DNA of 64,000 nucleotides from Ferruginibacter paludis. GTDB taxonomy: Bacteria; Bacteroidota; Bacteroidia; Chitinophagales; Chitinophagaceae. The notes below the pieces were generated by a model. The model searched no databases. It was not told the origin of the DNA and was given only the letters and a program-made list of their open reading frames with translations. The DNA is taken from contig NZ_JAUFQJ010000015.1 in NCBI RefSeq assembly GCF_030409685.1, forward strand, positions 310,001-374,000, in the 5' to 3' direction. Within the stretch, counting starts at the first letter, position 1. Each line of letters opens with the position of its first letter. The position numbers were made by a program, and so were the translations under genes. Shown piece after piece: positions 4,164 to 12,921 of the stretch.

Positions 4164-4481
4164 AAAGAAGCTATGCCGGGAGTATACTCTAATCCTGGCC
4201 CCGCTTCATACAATGCCGCCATCAGTTTTAGAGGATAGCCGAATTGATGGTTTAAATTAATTGGTGAATAATGCGATTTTAAACGCAGAGGTGGATACCT
4301 GGGATGAAGAGAATTGATCAATGACTTTGAATTAATTGGCGCTTCATAAAAGCCGCATATTAATTCTGCCATTGAACGGAGCATCACCACTGTAATTCAA
4401 TCAGGGCAATCAGCCGGGATCAAAAAATAATAAAACAAAAAAATAAGCGCCCTCAGCGGAATCTGCGGGCAAATAAATAAA
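4164..4481 (+). other. Spacer between the AAA+ gene and rtcB, no clear gene
   Basis: This 318-bp gap has no ORF I would defend. A 21-codon ORF (4173-4238) and a 76-codon minus-strand ORF lack recognisable features. A hairpin (GCCC...GGGC with CAG/CTG inside) lies at about 4449-4471, just before rtcB. No U-tract follows it, so transcription probably continues into rtcB. Confidence 0.4.
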
Positions 4482-5930
4482 ATGAGCAAATTAAAATTAA
4501 CCGGAAAACAAATCCGTGCCATCGGCTACGAAGAAGGGCCGGTAGTAAGTGTGGCCATGCATACCATGTGTACACACCTTAAACATGCTACCGAAGAAGA
4601 AGCATTGACAATATTAAAAGATATTTTAGCTGCGCCGGAAAATTACCTCGCAGATGAAGTGTTGTCTAAAATTGCAGAGAAATTAATGGTAGTAGTAGAA
4701 GAAGAAGCAATAGAAATTCCTTTGAATGAAAACGGCGTTGCGTATAATGTCTTCGGTGCCAAGCACATTGAAGAGGGCGCTTTAGCGCAAATGCGAATCG
4801 CTGCTAAATTACCCGTGGCTGTCGCCGGTGCTTTAATGCCCGACGCACACCAGGGATATGGTCTGCCGATTGGCGGTGTGCTGGCAACAGACAATGTCAT
4901 TATTCCTTATGCGGTGGGTGTAGATATCGGGTGCAGAATGTGCCTGAGTATTTTCGCTATCGATCCGGAGGAACTGAAAAAAAGAGAAGCATATTTTCAA
5001 AGAGAATTGGTGGCGCATACACTCTTTGGTGCAGGCCGGGAATTCAGCGACAGCAGGGACCATGAAGTAATCGACCGGAAAGAATTTAGCGAGATCGCTT
5101 TCTTGAATGGTTTACAACACAAGGCACTAAAACAATTGGGTTCCAGCGGTAGTGGTAATCATTTTGTGGAGTTTGGTAAAGTAGAAATTAGTGATGCCGA
5201 AAACCCAATGGGTTTAGCAGTTGGAAATTATGTTGGCCTGTTAAGCCATAGCGGAAGCCGTGGTATGGGCGCTTCCATTGCTAATCATTACACACAAATT
5301 GCCATGGAAAAAACAGTGTTGCCAAAAGTGGCAAAGCATTTGGCTTGGTTAGACCTGGACTCAGAAGAGGGCATGGAATATTGGCTGGCGATGAATCTGG
5401 CCGGTGATTATGCAAGTGCCTGTCACCATACCATTCACGAAAAAATTGCCAAAGCGATTGGTGAACAAGCACTGGCTACAGTTGAGAACCACCACAACTT
5501 TGCATGGAAAGAAATGTTGGAAGGAAAGGAAGTGATTGTGCATCGCAAAGGCGCTACGCCGGCAGGTAAAGATGTGCTGGGAATTATTCCAGGCAGCATG
5601 ACGGCGCCGGGATTTATTGTAAAAGGTAAAGGAGAAACAGCTTCTTTAAATTCAGCTTCTCACGGCGCCGGAAGAAAAATGAGCCGGAGCAAAGCGCTCG
5701 CCAACATCACCCATGAAGCCTTGAAAAAAGAGCTGAAAGAGCATGGTGTAAAATTAATCGGTGGCGGACTGGATGAAGCGCCCTTCGCCTACAAGGATAT
5801 CAACGAAGTAATGCAAAGCCAGACAACATTGGTGGATGTGTTGGGTAAATTTTATCCTGCCATTGTGCAGATGGATGGGAACGATCCGCGGAAATTCAGG
5901 AAGCGAAAAGATGAAATTGTTGGGGAGTAG
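4482..5930 (+). CDS. rtcB: RNA-splicing ligase RtcB
   Basis: RtcB joins 2',3'-cyclic phosphate and 5'-OH RNA ends using GTP and Mn2+, the ends left by tRNA-cleaving toxins and by tRNA splicing endonucleases. The 482-aa protein has the family motifs: DAHQGYGLPIGG (121-132), GVDIGC with metal ligands D148 and C151, GSGNHF (223-228), LSHSGSR (254-260), VENHHNFAW (334-342), and SASHGAGR (391-398) holding the histidine that becomes guanylylated (H394). No RtcA or archease gene is nearby. Its place behind a tRNA array and two stall-sensing leaders argues for tRNA repair, and possibly for ligating an intron-bearing tRNA in the array. Confidence 0.95.
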   Translation: MSKLKLTGKQIRAIGYEEGPVVSVAMHTMCTHLKHATEEEALTILKDILAAPENYLADEVLSKIAEKLMVVVEEEAIEIPLNENGVAYNVFGAKHIEEGALAQMRIAAKLPVAVAGALMPDAHQGYGLPIGGVLATDNVIIPYAVGVDIGCRMCLSIFAIDPEELKKREAYFQRELVAHTLFGAGREFSDSRDHEVIDRKEFSEIAFLNGLQHKALKQLGSSGSGNHFVEFGKVEISDAENPMGLAVGNYVGLLSHSGSRGMGASIANHYTQIAMEKTVLPKVAKHLAWLDLDSEEGMEYWLAMNLAGDYASACHHTIHEKIAKAIGEQALATVENHHNFAWKEMLEGKEVIVHRKGATPAGKDVLGIIPGSMTAPGFIVKGKGETASLNSASHGAGRKMSRSKALANITHEALKKELKEHGVKLIGGGLDEAPFAYKDINEVMQSQTTLVDVLGKFYPAIVQMDGNDPRKFRKRKDEIVGE

Positions 5931-5943
5931 ATTTGTAATTTAC

Positions 5944-5976
5944 AAAGGCCTGTTGCTTAAATGCAGCAGGCCTTTT
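5944..5976 (+). terminator. Terminator after rtcB, bidirectional
   Basis: A stem of about 13 bp (AAAGGCCTGTTGC against GCAGCAGGCCTTT, one G-U) with a 6-nt loop ends in T-rich sequence on plus and A-rich on minus. It separates rtcB from the convergent toxin gene and closes the RNA-repair operon. Confidence 0.85.
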
Positions 5977-6286
5977 ATATTATTAGTGTATAATCTTCAG
6001 TATGATTATTGGTGATATTTTTTATGAGGTAAACATCCTCGTCAACATCAAAACATATAAACCAGGTTGTTGCAGCATTTACTTTGTAGCTGCAGTAGTA
6101 AGATCCGTATTTATTATTTTTTGTTTGTTTATGCTTGCGTCTTGGAATCGTATGAATATAATCGATGATGTTGTCTACGTAAGCAATGGCGGTTTCTACA
6201 AATCCAAAATTGGCTTTATCATGCAGAATAAAAACAAGGTCAAATAACTTGTCTTCCAGGGCTGGAAGAATGATTATTTTTGCCAT
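5975..6286 (-). CDS. RelE/ParE-like toxin
   Basis: The 103-aa protein has the size and composition of RelE/ParE superfamily toxins of Bacteroidota: an N-terminal helical pair, a basic segment near 50-62 (RRKHKQTKNNKYGSYY) and a C-terminal beta-sheet. It overlaps the upstream 73-aa gene by 13 nt, the usual antitoxin-first order. Whether it is an mRNA interferase (RelE) or gyrase poison (ParE) cannot be told from sequence alone. It ends in the bidirectional terminator shared with rtcB. Confidence 0.65.
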   Translation of the reverse strand: MAKIIILPALEDKLFDLVFILHDKANFGFVETAIAYVDNIIDYIHTIPRRKHKQTKNNKYGSYYCSYKVNAATTWFICFDVDEDVYLIKNITNNHTEDYTLII

Positions 6287-6495
6287 GCGGTTTTTATTCT
6301 TTTATGCATTTTTTTTCTAAAATCTTCTAAAGGAATTGCTGATTCACATTCTTGTTGAAACGTTGTTTTTTCTATCACGCCTAATTCATATAGCATGGGT
6401 GTTATCAATGCCCGGTGTTTCTGAACATCAATTGTAACATGGGTAATTTCACCTCTGTTATTTTTTTTTGTCGCTATCCCCGCAATTCGTGCCAT
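6274..6495 (-). CDS. Antitoxin partner of the RelE/ParE-like toxin
   Basis: The 73-aa product begins with MARIAGIATKKNNRGEITHV, a type I recall from small Bacteroidota antitoxins (a short beta N-terminus, then helices), and ends in a basic helix (RKKMHKRIKTAWQK). It lies directly upstream of, and overlaps, the toxin-like gene. No DNA-binding fold is obvious, so autoregulation is not claimed. The assignment rests mainly on gene order and size. Confidence 0.6.
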   Translation of the reverse strand: MARIAGIATKKNNRGEITHVTIDVQKHRALITPMLYELGVIEKTTFQQECESAIPLEDFRKKMHKRIKTAWQK

Positions 6496-6624
6496 GTTGT
6501 AAATTTTGTTATTTGCAAGTTACAAAATTTTATTTAAGCTCTTTATTCCTTGAAACCAAGCTTTAAGTAGATTAACATTGCGACAAAACCATTTAGTCAA
6601 TGCACATTACAAAAGAATATTCAA

Positions 6625-7245
6625 TTATGCTTTATTCTCCTCTGCATTCAGCTGACCCACAATTCCCCGCAGCTCATCAATAATTCCCTGCAACCGGTTA
6701 TCTTCTCTTCTTAAATTTTTTCTGCCAAGATAAAAATAAGCAAACAACATCCAGGCAGCATATACGCCGATAAAAATAAGCACATTCACAACCGGCCTTC
6801 CCGTAAATATTTCTATCATATAGATTGCCATGGCTACATTCAGCAGTACATAATACACCGGCATGTTCCAACGATTTTGTTTTTTTCTCAGGTCATAATA
6901 GGCTTCCCATTGTTGCAGGTGAGCAGATGGTTCAACTGTATCATCAATGGCTTTTATTTTTTTATAAGTGGCATACATAAAGCCCGCCTGCACCAGGCAA
7001 ATCATACAGATCAACACCATGCCGCCGTAAGTATACCAGTGTATAAAATTAAAATTGCCGAACAGGGCAAGGCATGCAATTAAAATAGCTGTAATGGTAA
7101 GCGCTATCGCACCATGTAATTGAGGTTTTTGCAATTTCATTTTTGTTGTTTTTGTATTGGTGATACTATTCAGTATTTCTTTGTTGACTTCGCCACTTTT
7201 GGTAGGCTGCTGCCACATATTTTTTAATGAATCAAAGTCCTGCAT
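6625..7245 (-). CDS. Four-helix membrane protein, likely sigma-factor partner
   Basis: The 206-aa protein has a soluble N-terminus (about 1-42, containing MWQQP) and hydrophobic segments at about 44-64, 70-92, 127-147 and 153-173, followed by a charged C-terminal helix (about 175-206) likely to form a coiled coil. It overlaps the end of the ECF sigma gene by 14 nt, so the two are translationally coupled. The position suggests a membrane anti-sigma or sensor function, but it lacks the zinc-finger or FecR domains of typical anti-sigma factors. Confidence 0.55.
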   Translation of the reverse strand: MQDFDSLKNMWQQPTKSGEVNKEILNSITNTKTTKMKLQKPQLHGAIALTITAILIACLALFGNFNFIHWYTYGGMVLICMICLVQAGFMYATYKKIKAIDDTVEPSAHLQQWEAYYDLRKKQNRWNMPVYYVLLNVAMAIYMIEIFTGRPVVNVLIFIGVYAAWMLFAYFYLGRKNLRREDNRLQGIIDELRGIVGQLNAEENKA

Positions 7246-7723
7246 GGCTGTTATAAATTTGAGTGAGTTGTTTTTTAATGCGGTGAATTTTTACCCGGAG
7301 GTTAGCTTCCGTGATACCGGTGATAGAAGCGATCTCTTCATAAGGTTTGTCTTCCAGCACCAGCGTAATAATTACACGTTCCGTTTCGGGCAACTGGCTG
7401 ATGCATTTGTATAACAATTGTACTTCCTGTTCTTTTGTGTTAATCTCATCCGGCAGCATCGCCAGCGAAGTGTTTTCAATATCCACCATCGTGGCCGTCT
7501 TTTTCCGCAGGTGTGTAAGACAGGTATTGACAGCAATGCGGTAAATCCAGGTACTCCATTTGGCATCGGCCCTGAACTGTTGCATGTTATTCCATACAGC
7601 AATAAAAGTTTCCTGCAGCAGATCCTGCGCCAGCACCGCATCGCCTGTATAACCAAGACATAATTTTTTTATGCCTTCGCCATATTCATTGTACAGCCTT
7701 GTAAATTCGTCTTGCTGATTCAT
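7232..7723 (-). CDS. ECF-type RNA polymerase sigma factor
   Basis: The 163-aa protein has sigma-70 region 2 (about 8-75, with DLLQETFIAVWNN and the WSTWIYRIAVN segment) and region 4 (about 105-158) with a helix-turn-helix at YEEIASITGITEANLRVKI. Region 3 and region 1.1 are absent, as in group 4 sigma factors. It is followed by an overlapping membrane-protein gene that is probably co-regulatory. Confidence 0.9.
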   Translation of the reverse strand: MNQQDEFTRLYNEYGEGIKKLCLGYTGDAVLAQDLLQETFIAVWNNMQQFRADAKWSTWIYRIAVNTCLTHLRKKTATMVDIENTSLAMLPDEINTKEQEVQLLYKCISQLPETERVIITLVLEDKPYEEIASITGITEANLRVKIHRIKKQLTQIYNSHAGL

Positions 7724-7783
7724 GCGGTTAAAAATATCTGTTGATTCAAATGATTGAAATATAATTTTTCTTTTGCTGTAAAT

Positions 7784-7845
7784 ATTTTTGGCCAGGCATA
7801 AGTGCTGCTATGATGCTTTATTGGCGTCGGACTCTTGTACCACAA
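7784..7845 (+). repeat. Dispersed intergenic repeat, copy 2
   Basis: ATTTTTGGCCAGGCATAAG...TTATTGGCGTCG...CTTGTACCA matches the copy at 30240-30312 in order and spacing. It lies between the sigma factor and a hydrolase gene; an ORF across it is probably spurious. Confidence 0.55.
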
Positions 7846-7910
7846 ATCTTTATTGAACAAATGACGCCAGTGCATGCTCTTTATCGCGACAGCAAAATAA
7901 TTCAGCAGCA

Positions 7911-8759
7911 TCAATTCAAAAAAGCATCCAGCTCATGGTAAAACCATTTCGGCTGATCGTACATAATAAAATGTTTGCTATCCGCCACGTGTATGGTTGC
8001 TGAAGGTAGATTTTTAAACTGCTGCCCGATCAGCTCGTAGCTTTTTTCTTTTGTAAAGTAAATACTACCCAGCACCAAAACCGGTGATGTAATACGGGCA
8101 ATATCTTTCCGAAGATCTGTTGTAGCCAGTTCAATTAAAGTTACGCCAAGCGTGCGCTTGTTGCTGCGGTATTGCCAGGTGGCGATTTGTCTTGCCCTTA
8201 CCGTATCAGCCACCTGCCATGCAAGCGCCTTCGCAGCCATATCAACAAATCCGGGATCATCCTGCCTGTCAAAGCTTTTGATGACTGCGGCCTCATTCAA
8301 CGATGGATTATTCTTTAATGAATCGGCATTGGCGTTAGGATCATTCAATGCTGAATAAAAAGGCATGCCATCTACACAAACCAGTTTGCCAAAAAGCCAC
8401 GGTGCAGTACTGCTAATCCACAAACCCATAAAAGAACCCAGGCTGTGACCAATCACAATTGGCTTATTGAGGTGCTGTTGTTGTACATATTGTATCAACT
8501 CATCCCTCACTATTTTTAATCCGGGCGAATTAATAGCTGCAGTACCGGCATAACCCGCCAGCGTAAGCACATGACATTGAAATTTGCCCTTTAAATGATC
8601 CACCGTTTCTTTCCAAACGTCGCCGCTGCAGCTAAACCCCGGTATCAATATTACCGGTTGTCCCTTGCCGGTGACAGTGACAGAAAATGATCTATGTTGT
8701 TGTGCATTGCTGTCAAATAATACCAAACTCAATATTGCAATGATCAATAATTTTTTCAT
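7911..8759 (-). CDS. Exported alpha/beta-hydrolase
   Basis: The 282-aa protein has a cleavable signal peptide (about 1-20) and an alpha/beta-hydrolase fold. The nucleophile elbow is GHSLGS with S106, the oxyanion region lies at LIPGFSCSGDVW, and a late histidine in DSKHFIMYDQP probably completes the triad. The substrate is unknown; periplasmic esterase or peptidase-like activity is plausible. It is a single-gene unit. Confidence 0.8.
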   Translation of the reverse strand: MKKLLIIAILSLVLFDSNAQQHRSFSVTVTGKGQPVILIPGFSCSGDVWKETVDHLKGKFQCHVLTLAGYAGTAAINSPGLKIVRDELIQYVQQQHLNKPIVIGHSLGSFMGLWISSTAPWLFGKLVCVDGMPFYSALNDPNANADSLKNNPSLNEAAVIKSFDRQDDPGFVDMAAKALAWQVADTVRARQIATWQYRSNKRTLGVTLIELATTDLRKDIARITSPVLVLGSIYFTKEKSYELIGQQFKNLPSATIHVADSKHFIMYDQPKWFYHELDAFLN

Positions 8760-8892
8760 CGTTGTTTAATTTACTTTTTTAAGGATACGTACTTGGCCTT
8801 TCCGTTGTTTACATACATTGGATGCATGGCTGATAAATTTGTTACACGATACTGTAATATTTTTTTGAAATAAAAAATAGGCCACATAAAAA

Positions 8893-8931
8893 ATGGCCGG
8901 CAAAAGCGATTCATCCACTTTTGCCAGCCAT
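8893..8931. terminator. Inverted repeat, probable terminator
   Basis: ATGGCCGGCAAAAG pairs with CTTTTGCCAGCCAT (14 positions, one mismatch) around an 11-nt loop. It lies in the 340-bp gap downstream of the Gfo/Idh gene and upstream of the hydrolase gene. No other gene is visible in 8760-9099. Confidence 0.5.
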
Positions 8932-9033
8932 GCGCTTAGTAAATTAAAGCCCGCTATTTACACCGACATTTGCATATAAATTTGCGACCCCCCAGACAAA
9001 CCTGACCTTTCAAATTAGCAGTGCTGAAAAATA

Positions 9034-9073
9034 GAATTGCCGGCAAAATGTTGTTAACATCTGCCGGCAATTC
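9034..9073. terminator. Perfect 12-bp inverted repeat after the Gfo/Idh gene
   Basis: GAATTGCCGGCA (9034-9045) pairs perfectly with TGCCGGCAATTC (9062-9073) over a 16-nt loop, 26 nt past the stop codon of the minus-strand oxidoreductase gene. It is likely a terminator or an mRNA 3'-end stabiliser. Confidence 0.55.
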
Positions 9074-9099
9074 ATTTAAAATATTAACCAGTATAACTA

Positions 9100-10449
9100 C
9101 TAAAAGTATTTCGTTACACCCGGTACTGCAATTGGATAATGTCCGTCTGCATCTGGTACCAATGGTGGTAAAGCATCCCATGCATATTCTTTAGGATGCA
9201 GGTCCAGTCCGCAATTGATGGCTTTGTCCCACTCAATGATTTGTCCGCTGTAAGTAGCCATACGACCCAGTATAGATGTCATGGTACTCTTGGCGCCATT
9301 TTCTGCATCAGCAAATTTGTATTCGCCTTTTGCAATAGCGGCAAACAGCTCGTCGTGCTCTGTCTGGTAAGCGTTTTCTTCTTTTGTTTTATCAAACTGG
9401 TACAACACCTTTCCCTTGTGATCGATGATGTTGGCATCACCGGCATGTATCTTTCCTTTGGTACCTATCAGCAACTCATCTACCCTGCTCATAGTGCCTG
9501 GGATGTGCCGGCACTGGCTGTTTAAAATACTTCCATCTGCATAAGTAAATTCTACATAGTGATGATCAAAGATTTCACCATGGTCTTTACCCTTGCGCAC
9601 CTGTCTTCCGCCCATACCTTGCGCCTTCACTGGATAGCCGCCTTTAAACCAGTTGATCACATCAATATTATGGATGTGCTGTTCGTTGATATGATCGCCG
9701 CAAAGCCAGTTAAAATAATACCAGTTGCGCATCTGGTATTCCATTTCTGTCTGGTTGTATTTACGTGGACGCACCCACACACCATCATTGTTCCACCAGG
9801 CTTGCGCAGAAGTGATATCACCAATCATGTCCTTGCGCTTATACAATTCGCGGTAGCTGTTTTGATAGTGTCTTTGCAGACCAACCACTACGTTTAATTT
9901 TTTTTCTTTTGCAATCGCCGCTGCGGCCAATACCCGCTGAATACCCGCAGGGTCAGTAGCTACCGGCTTCTCCATAAAAATATGTTTGCCTTGTTTAACC
10001 GCTTCTTCAAAATGTATTGGGCGAAAGCCGGGAGGAGTTGCCAGTATCACCACATCAGCCAAAGCGATAGCATGTTTGTAGGCATCAAAGCCGGTAAATT
10101 TATTTTCTTCCGGTACATCTACTTTACCTTTTAAATTACCACGGCCATTGGTTGATTCAGCAATGTCGTCACTGGTAAGTTGTTTATAACAGGCATCTAA
10201 ATTATCACGGAAAGCATCGGCCATAGCAACCAGCTTTACATTTTGTTTGCTCAGCAAAGCCTGTGTAGCCGCACCGGTACCGCGACCACCGCAGCCAACC
10301 ATGGCGATTTTAATAACACCGTCTGCACCTGAAAAATAGTTGGCGTGAGATAAAAGGGGAGCAGCCATCAAGCCACCGGCCAGTAGTGTTCCCTGGCGCA
10401 AAAATTCCCTGCGGCCGGGGTTGGTAAGTTTAGAAGCATCGTTGTTCAT
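9100..10449 (-). CDS. Tat-exported Gfo/Idh/MocA family oxidoreductase
   Basis: The 449-aa protein starts with a twin-arginine signal (RREFLRQG at about 13-20, then a hydrophobic stretch). A Rossmann NAD(P)-binding domain (GCGGRGTG near 53-60) and the motif MEKPVATD, with its likely catalytic lysine, follow. The C-terminal alpha/beta domain matches the family, and the length fits Bacteroidota periplasmic sugar oxidoreductases or glycosyl-hydrolase-like members. The substrate is probably a sugar or cyclitol derivative but cannot be named. It is monocistronic and read away from the repeat at 10512. Confidence 0.88.
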   Translation of the reverse strand: MNNDASKLTNPGRREFLRQGTLLAGGLMAAPLLSHANYFSGADGVIKIAMVGCGGRGTGAATQALLSKQNVKLVAMADAFRDNLDACYKQLTSDDIAESTNGRGNLKGKVDVPEENKFTGFDAYKHAIALADVVILATPPGFRPIHFEEAVKQGKHIFMEKPVATDPAGIQRVLAAAAIAKEKKLNVVVGLQRHYQNSYRELYKRKDMIGDITSAQAWWNNDGVWVRPRKYNQTEMEYQMRNWYYFNWLCGDHINEQHIHNIDVINWFKGGYPVKAQGMGGRQVRKGKDHGEIFDHHYVEFTYADGSILNSQCRHIPGTMSRVDELLIGTKGKIHAGDANIIDHKGKVLYQFDKTKEENAYQTEHDELFAAIAKGEYKFADAENGAKSTMTSILGRMATYSGQIIEWDKAINCGLDLHPKEYAWDALPPLVPDADGHYPIAVPGVTKYF

Positions 10450-10769
10450 AATTGATCTGGTTTATTGTTTTTAAGAATTAATTCAATTGTCAAACTGTTT
10501 TAATAGTCATTGAACCAGCAGTTGTTTTTCATGGCAACCGCATTGGCGTCGCACCGTTCAACTTTATTTTTTCATGGCGTCGCTGGCTTCCCGGTCGAAC
10601 ATCCAATACAAAAATTTCAGCAAACATCACCGTTGCAACTTTCGACCTTATCAAACAACCCCAAAAACACATTTATTAACGCAAGTGATTTTCGATATTG
10701 CATAATATATAGTTATTCTGTTGCTCTCCGAAGCTGAAAAAAGTCCGACATCAGCCATCCAACATCATA
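10450..10769. other. Intergenic region between two minus-strand genes
   Basis: No gene is supported here. The stretch contains repeat copy 3 (10512-10560) and a second GGCGTCG half-copy near 10575. A short plus-strand ORF spans the repeat and I regard it as spurious. Confidence 0.5.
10512..10560 (+). repeat. Dispersed intergenic repeat, copy 3
   Basis: It contains CCAGCAGTTGTTTTTCATGG (as in copy 1) followed by CATTGGCGTCGCAC (as in copies 2 and 6), linking the two sub-forms of the repeat. Confidence 0.6.
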
Positions 10770-11732
10770 CTATCTTCCGATATATGTTTTATAGAACTCA
10801 AGTGCTTTGGCAGGTGTCGGCTGTTCCAGCGGACAAACAATGCGGAATCCAATCGCAGATGCATCGGTAAGCCACCATTTGCTTTTCGGAATCTGCGGAT
10901 CACGCCTGTTCCATATGGCATCTGATTTATAGCGGGTAGCACTTCTTAACTGGCCGGCTTCGTCTGCAAACCCTCCACCCTTTAGTACTTTCGGATATTT
11001 TGACGTATTGGGTTCTACCACGGGATCAGTTGTGTTGTCTGGTAAATGTTCCAGTCGCTTGCTGTCATAATGGTCCAGCGTCCATTCGCACACATTGCCC
11101 AGCATGTCATACAATCCCCATGCGTTGGGAAGTTTCATTCCGACTTTTTGAAATTTGCCATTGCTGTTTTTTTCGTACCAGGCATAATTATCCAGTTGCT
11201 TTTCATCATTGCCAAAATAATAACTGGTGGTACTTCCTGCACGGCAGGCATATTCCCATTCGGCTTCTGTTGGCAGGCGATAAAAAACACCGGTTTTGGT
11301 GTACAGCCATTTGCAGTACATCAGCGCTGCAAACTGCGACATGCTGTTTACAGGATAGCCGCCTTCTTTACCCATTCCCCAGCTAAGATCAATGTATTGC
11401 GGGCTCGGTCTTGTAACGGCATCTACCGCAGAATTTTCACTGGTGGTTTCGTCTTTATAAAAAACATCAAACTCATCCCGCGTAACTTCATAAGCGCCCA
11501 TCCAGAAAGCACTTACGCTCACCCTGCGCTGTGGTCCTTCATCGGCCATGCGTTCTTTTTCTGTTGCCGGACTACCCATTAAAAAATTACCCGATTCTAT
11601 AGGTACCATCTTGCATTGCAGGGTTGATCCGGGTATACTGAATTTGTAGGTGACAAATAATTTGACTGAATCCTGTGCTGCGGCCAACTGGCAGGTAACG
11701 GATGTAAATAAGAGGATAAGTAATTTCTTCAC
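10770..11732 (-). CDS. Formylglycine-generating-enzyme-like (SUMF1/GldK-type) protein
   Basis: The 320-aa exported protein has a signal peptide (about 1-19) and a sulfatase-modifying-factor domain. Visible family motifs are FLMGSP, ADEGPQRRV, YEVTRDEFD, LPTEAEWEYACRAGSTT, NAWGLYDMLGNVCEW and VLKGGGFAD. The family includes formylglycine-generating enzymes and structural relatives such as GldK of the type IX secretion system. The GldK neighbours gldL, gldM and gldN are absent, so a stand-alone periplasmic role is more likely. The paired cysteines of the catalytic enzyme are not clearly present. Confidence 0.8.
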   Translation of the reverse strand: MKKLLILLFTSVTCQLAAAQDSVKLFVTYKFSIPGSTLQCKMVPIESGNFLMGSPATEKERMADEGPQRRVSVSAFWMGAYEVTRDEFDVFYKDETTSENSAVDAVTRPSPQYIDLSWGMGKEGGYPVNSMSQFAALMYCKWLYTKTGVFYRLPTEAEWEYACRAGSTTSYYFGNDEKQLDNYAWYEKNSNGKFQKVGMKLPNAWGLYDMLGNVCEWTLDHYDSKRLEHLPDNTTDPVVEPNTSKYPKVLKGGGFADEAGQLRSATRYKSDAIWNRRDPQIPKSKWWLTDASAIGFRIVCPLEQPTPAKALEFYKTYIGR

Positions 11733-11861
11733 AATCGTACTAAAAAATTTTAGGCGGGAAGTTACGCAATAAACCGTAACAAATAGAATTGGAACGATTG
11801 CGTTTCAAATTTCATACAACAGCTTTTTGTACAGGGTCTTTTTTGCAACTTAAAATTGGAG

Positions 11862-12866
11862 CTATTTATAATTTGTATTAAAATTTTTGGTAGAATAAAA
11901 GCGCAGCTTGCCTTTTTTGTTTTCGCCAATCAGCATCGCGGCACCAAACTGTGCGGCTAATTTTTTTGCTTTTTTTATGGAGAGAATACTGCATGCTGTT
12001 GCCAGCCAGTCGGCACTGGTACAGTCATTCGCTATTACCGTGACGTTTCGCTGAGAGGTTAAGCCGTATCCTGTCCGTGGATCAATGATATGGGAATATC
12101 TTTTTCCACCATGTTCAATAAACTGGTAAATATCACCGGAAGTAGTAACTGCTTTGTGATGCAATTGCAATTTGCGTGGCAATAATTCATCTGCTTCTTC
12201 AGGAATGTTGATGCCAACCGTCCAGCCATCAGACGCTGGTGGTGCTCCGCTTACAGCAATATCACCACTTACATTTACAAGGGCCTGTTGTATATTTTGC
12301 GTAGCTAAATAATCCATTACTTTCTGTGCAATGTATCCTTGTGCAATACCCCCCAAATCCAGTCGCATGCCAGCTTGTGTTAAACTTACCTGTTGATGGA
12401 TAGTGTCGAAAATGATTTTATTAAAACCAACCAGTTGTTTTGTTTTTATTACCGAATCTTTATCAGGGAACTGTCTTGCTTTTCTTGCTTTGCGCCATAA
12501 TTTGGATAATGGCCCGATGGTAATATCAAATGCACCACCGCTTTTTTCATACGCCTTTTTTGACTGCAGTAAAATATCCCACATGGCTGGGGAAACCTTT
12601 ACCGGCAATGCATTGGCCGCGGCAGAAGCACTCAGTCTTGACAATTCGCTGCTATCAATATAATCACTGAAAATGGCAACAAAGCTATCTGTAAGTGCAA
12701 AACTTTGCTTTGCAATCCGGCTGGCTTCGGCACTGTCGCTGCAGTAAAAAATAATGGCAAACGGCGAACCCATTTTAGATTCGGTAAAGGAGAATCTTTT
12801 TTGTTGTGCAACAATTTGCAATGAATTGCACAACAAAATGGCGGCAATCAATATCCTTAAAAACAA
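11862..12866 (-). CDS. apbE: FAD:protein FMN transferase ApbE
   Basis: ApbE attaches FMN covalently to threonine in proteins such as Na+-translocating NADH dehydrogenase and periplasmic flavoproteins. The 334-aa product has a signal peptide (about 1-20), the early MGSPFAI segment, LDLGGIAQGYIAQK, VSGDIAVSG and HIIDPRTGYG, the last matching the FAD/Mg-binding motif of the family. It is exported and monocistronic here; no Rnf or Nqr genes are in the window. Confidence 0.92.
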   Translation of the reverse strand: MFLRILIAAILLCNSLQIVAQQKRFSFTESKMGSPFAIIFYCSDSAEASRIAKQSFALTDSFVAIFSDYIDSSELSRLSASAAANALPVKVSPAMWDILLQSKKAYEKSGGAFDITIGPLSKLWRKARKARQFPDKDSVIKTKQLVGFNKIIFDTIHQQVSLTQAGMRLDLGGIAQGYIAQKVMDYLATQNIQQALVNVSGDIAVSGAPPASDGWTVGINIPEEADELLPRKLQLHHKAVTTSGDIYQFIEHGGKRYSHIIDPRTGYGLTSQRNVTVIANDCTSADWLATACSILSIKKAKKLAAQFGAAMLIGENKKGKLRFYSTKNFNTNYK

Positions 12867-12921
12867 TATTTAATTTTTTGTAAATGAATGTTGGTAAATT
12901 TAAGCCACAAAAAACAAAATC

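Noticed and set aside
4160..4390. Minus-strand 76-codon ORF before rtcB
   Set aside because: No recognisable domain, no start context, and opposite to the operon; listed only as part of an unexplained spacer.
7720..7914. Minus-strand 64-codon ORF between the sigma factor and hydrolase genes
   Set aside because: It spans the dispersed repeat, has no family likeness and its composition is unlike its neighbours.
10510..10737. Plus-strand 75-codon ORF
   Set aside because: It covers repeat copy 3 and has no detectable motif.
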